From contig JAHIEN010000088.1 in NCBI GenBank assembly GCA_018901615.1, forward strand, positions 1 through 25,286: a stretch of DNA of 25,286 bases, written 5' to 3'. Below, piece after piece: positions 23,749 to 25,286 of this stretch. Below the pieces are notes generated by a model. The model saw nothing but the letters and a program-made list of their open reading frames with translations, was not told the origin of the DNA and did not search any database. The translations under genes were made by a program, and so were the position numbers. This DNA is from Candidatus Omnitrophota bacterium (GTDB lineage Bacteria; Omnitrophota; Gorgyraeia; Gorgyraeales; Gorgyraeaceae). Every line of letters starts with the position of its first letter. Within the stretch, counting starts at the first letter, position 1.

Positions 23749-23951
23749 TCGAATGAGCAGACGACTTATGGAGCAAAGCGACATAAGTCGTAGGCCACAG
23801 GCCGTCTGCGAATTTGACCCCGCACCTTTTATATATTCATAATCTTACTGCTCATATTTCTTAAGCTGACCAATACTAAAAAGGTGCGGGGTAAGCTCGG
23901 ACAGACGAGTTACGAAAATCGAAGATTTTCGTAACTCGTGTCCTCGCTTAC
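23749..23951. repeat. Composite REP-like palindrome array between secDF and yajC
   Basis: Three consecutive palindromic units. (1) 23749-23817: outer arms TCGAAT/ATTTGA, GA facing GA, then GCAGAC/GTCTGC. Inside are an arm ACGACTTATG/CATAAGTCGT, itself capped by GA-GC-AAA-GC-GA, and a GGCC-ACA-GGCC arm. (2) 23817-23830 (ACCCCGCACCTTTT) pairs perfectly with 23879-23892 across a 48-base loop. (3) 23891-23951: GTAAGC/GCTTAC, then TC facing TC (GA facing GA on the minus strand), GGAC/GTCC, and a perfect 16-bp stem 23905-23920/23924-23939. The array starts one base past the secDF Shine-Dalgarno and covers the yajC stop. Confidence 0.8.
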
Positions 23952-24232
23952 CTGCCTTTTTTAAGGTACGCGACTGCTGTTTTGTTTATTTCTACCTTAA
24001 CGTTCTCATCTACTTTTAAGATAATCGTATCATCTTTTACATTGACCACTGTGCCGTGCAGACCTCCGTTCGTAACGACCTCGTCGTTCTTCTTCAGCTC
24101 AGACACCATCTTATTGTGTTCTTTCTGTTTTTTCTGCTGAGGCCTTATTAAGAGAAAATAAAATATCCCGAATATAAAAATAATCGGCAATAGACTGGCT
24201 ATCGTATTTGGAGCTGTTGCACCTGGATTCAT
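23948..24232 (-). CDS. yajC: Preprotein translocase subunit YajC
   Basis: 94 residues. One N-terminal membrane helix (~12-29, LLPIIFIFGIFYFLLIRPQQKK) is followed by the conserved RPQQKKQKEH and a cytosolic domain with NDEVVTNGGLHGTVVNVKDD. It associates with SecDF in the holotranslocon. GGGGAGG lies six bases before the ATG. It sits between tgt and secDF, the classic tgt-yajC-secDF order. Its stop codon lies in the terminal GTAAGC arm of the palindrome array. Confidence 0.98.
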   Translation of the reverse strand: MNPGATAPNTIASLLPIIFIFGIFYFLLIRPQQKKQKEHNKMVSELKKNDEVVTNGGLHGTVVNVKDDTIILKVDENVKVEINKTAVAYLKKGR

Positions 24233-24250
24233 CGCTTACCTCCCCTGTTT

Positions 24251-25286
24251 TTAAAACTGCCTGTTCATGAACTCTTTTTTTAATTCCGCAAACGTGTTAT
24301 TCTTGATCGCCCCGCGGATCTTCTTTAATAAGTTTACATAAAAATATACATTATGTAAAGATGTAAGTCTCAGGCCCAATATTTCTTCTGTATTAAACAA
24401 GTGCCTTATATAGGAGCGGGTATAAGTTTTACAGACGACACAATCGCAGCTTTCGCTCAAAGGCCTTAGGTCCTTTGAGTACTCTCCGTTCCTGATAATA
24501 ATCCTCCCCTCATTAGTATAAGCAGCTCCGTTCCTCGCGTTTCTCGTGGGCACGACACAGTCAAACATATCGACTCCCATCTCTATCGCGTTAAAAAAAT
24601 CGTGTGGCATGCCGATTCCCATTGTATAGCGCGGCCTGTCTTCAGGTAGATAGCCTGCTGAATTCTCCATCATCTCATACATCAGGCCCTTTGGTTCGCC
24701 GACACTCAGACCTCCTATGGCATATCCATCAAAACCTATCTCAACCAATTCCTCCGCAGACCTCTTGCGCAGATCCGGATACGTACTCCCTTGGACAATT
24801 CCAAAAAGAAGCGGCCTTTTATCATTAGCTATGCGCCTTGCGCTATGCCTGTCCTGAGCAATGTCGAAGGACGCTATGCGACTCCGTTTCGCCCACCTAT
24901 TTGTAAGCGCCAGAGAACGCTCTGCCTTGTCTTTGGGGCATGGGTAAGGCAGGCACTCATCAAGCACCATCATGATGTCACTACCTAATTCAAACTGCAA
25001 TCTCACTATATCTTCCGGACTTAAAAAATGCTTTGAACCGTCTATGTGCGAGCTGAATTCCACGCCTTCTTCTCTTATCTTCATGAGCTTTGCGAGGCTG
25101 AATATCTGAAACCCTCCGCTATCTGTCAGTATAGGCCTGTCCCATGACATGAATCCATGCAGACCCCCTGCATTTTTAATAATATCCATCCCAGGCCTTA
25201 AATAAAGGTGGTAGGTATTCCCTAGGATTATCTGCGCGCTGCAATATTTCAGGTCCTCGTTAGAGAGCGCCTTTACAGTAGCCTGC
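24251..25286 (-). CDS. tgt: tRNA-guanine transglycosylase (Tgt), 5' end outside window
   Basis: Partial at the N-terminus: the frame continues unbroken to the window edge (QATVKALSNEDL, then AQIILGNTYHLYLRPG), leaving roughly 50 residues beyond it. It exchanges guanine-34 for preQ1 in tRNAs on the way to queuosine. Catalytic region ILTDSGGFQ, the nucleophile Asp in MFDCVVPTRNARNG, YAIGGLSVGEP, and the zinc site CDCVVC plus the His of LTSLHNVYFY. Oddity: a 15-residue in-frame insertion (ASFDIAQDRHSARRI region) between WAKRSR and NDKRPLLFGIVQG, encoded by a REP-like hairpin at 24828-24880. Removing it restores normal family spacing, and the point is in a loop, so the enzyme is probably active. 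Confidence 0.97.
   Translation of the reverse strand, partial: QATVKALSNEDLKYCSAQIILGNTYHLYLRPGMDIIKNAGGLHGFMSWDRPILTDSGGFQIFSLAKLMKIREEGVEFSSHIDGSKHFLSPEDIVRLQFELGSDIMMVLDECLPYPCPKDKAERSLALTNRWAKRSRIASFDIAQDRHSARRIANDKRPLLFGIVQGSTYPDLRKRSAEELVEIGFDGYAIGGLSVGEPKGLMYEMMENSAGYLPEDRPRYTMGIGMPHDFFNAIEMGVDMFDCVVPTRNARNGAAYTNEGRIIIRNGEYSKDLRPLSESCDCVVCKTYTRSYIRHLFNTEEILGLRLTSLHNVYFYVNLLKKIRGAIKNNTFAELKKEFMNRQF
24828..24880 (+). repeat. REP-like hairpin inserted in frame in tgt, flanked by 8-bp direct repeats
   Basis: Arms GTCCT (24851-24855) and AGGAC (24868-24872) enclose GA facing GA (24856-24857, 24866-24867) and a G/C pair around CAATGT. Direct repeats GCTATGCG at 24828-24835 and 24873-24880 are 45 bases apart, exactly 15 codons; a partial GCTATGC also occurs at 24842-24848. 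The core CCTGAGC...GTCGAAGG resembles a repeat I recall from many bacterial genomes. Confidence 0.75.

Noticed and set aside
23757..23809. Three-way fold resembling part of a tRNA
   Set aside because: There is no T-loop, anticodon arm or CCA-type end; it is better explained as a palindromic repeat sharing motifs with other loci.

Overview
The window reads as one housekeeping block from a free-living, Gram-negative-type, probably fermentative bacterium. A type II secretion (T2SS) pseudopilus operon implies an outer membrane. Pta-AckA implies substrate-level ATP from acetyl-CoA. The T2SS set beside a fab superoperon, the fused SecDF and the short palindromic repeats remind me of uncultivated Omnitrophota-like (PVC-related) genomes. 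That placement is recalled impression, not computed.

Layout: nearly everything is on the minus strand, so transcription runs from high to low coordinates. In that order: (1) protein export and tRNA modification, with tgt (cut by the right edge), yajC and a fused secDF; (2) a cation diffusion facilitator and recJ; (3) rpmB, the only plus-strand gene, divergent from a radical-SAM PflA-like gene and convergent with recJ; (4) recG, rsmD, coaD; (5) pta, ackA; (6) yceD/DUF177, rpmF, plsX, fabH, fabD, fabG, acpP, fabF, which is the classic fatty-acid superoperon; (7) a T2SS operon gspE-F-G-I-J-K-L, with the first 16 codons of a gspM-like gene at the left edge. Genes are packed with 4-base ATGA overlaps or gaps of a few bases. 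No stretch over 300 bases lacks a gene.

The genes connect: coaD supplies CoA, pta/ackA interconvert acetyl-CoA and acetate with ATP, plsX and fabHDG-acpP-fabF turn acetyl units into phospholipid precursors, and SecDF/YajC moves proteins across the inner membrane to feed T2SS. A strong intrinsic-terminator-like hairpin directly after acpP probably lets acpP be expressed above fabF.

The most unusual content is not in the genes but in the short gaps and gene edges. At least four loci (fabD/fabG, ackA/yceD, secDF/yajC and inside tgt) carry REP-like palindromes. Their stems are interrupted by the same symmetric 2x2 internal loop, GA opposite GA. One copy sits in frame inside tgt with an apparent 8-bp target duplication. 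One created a duplicated ackA-yceD junction with a 19-codon yceD stub. One encodes the last residues of FabD. A separate 10-bp-period repeat array fills the yceD-rpmF gap. I see no phage, CRISPR, tRNA, rRNA or complete transposon, and no novel multi-gene system; the palindrome family is the best candidate for something under-described.
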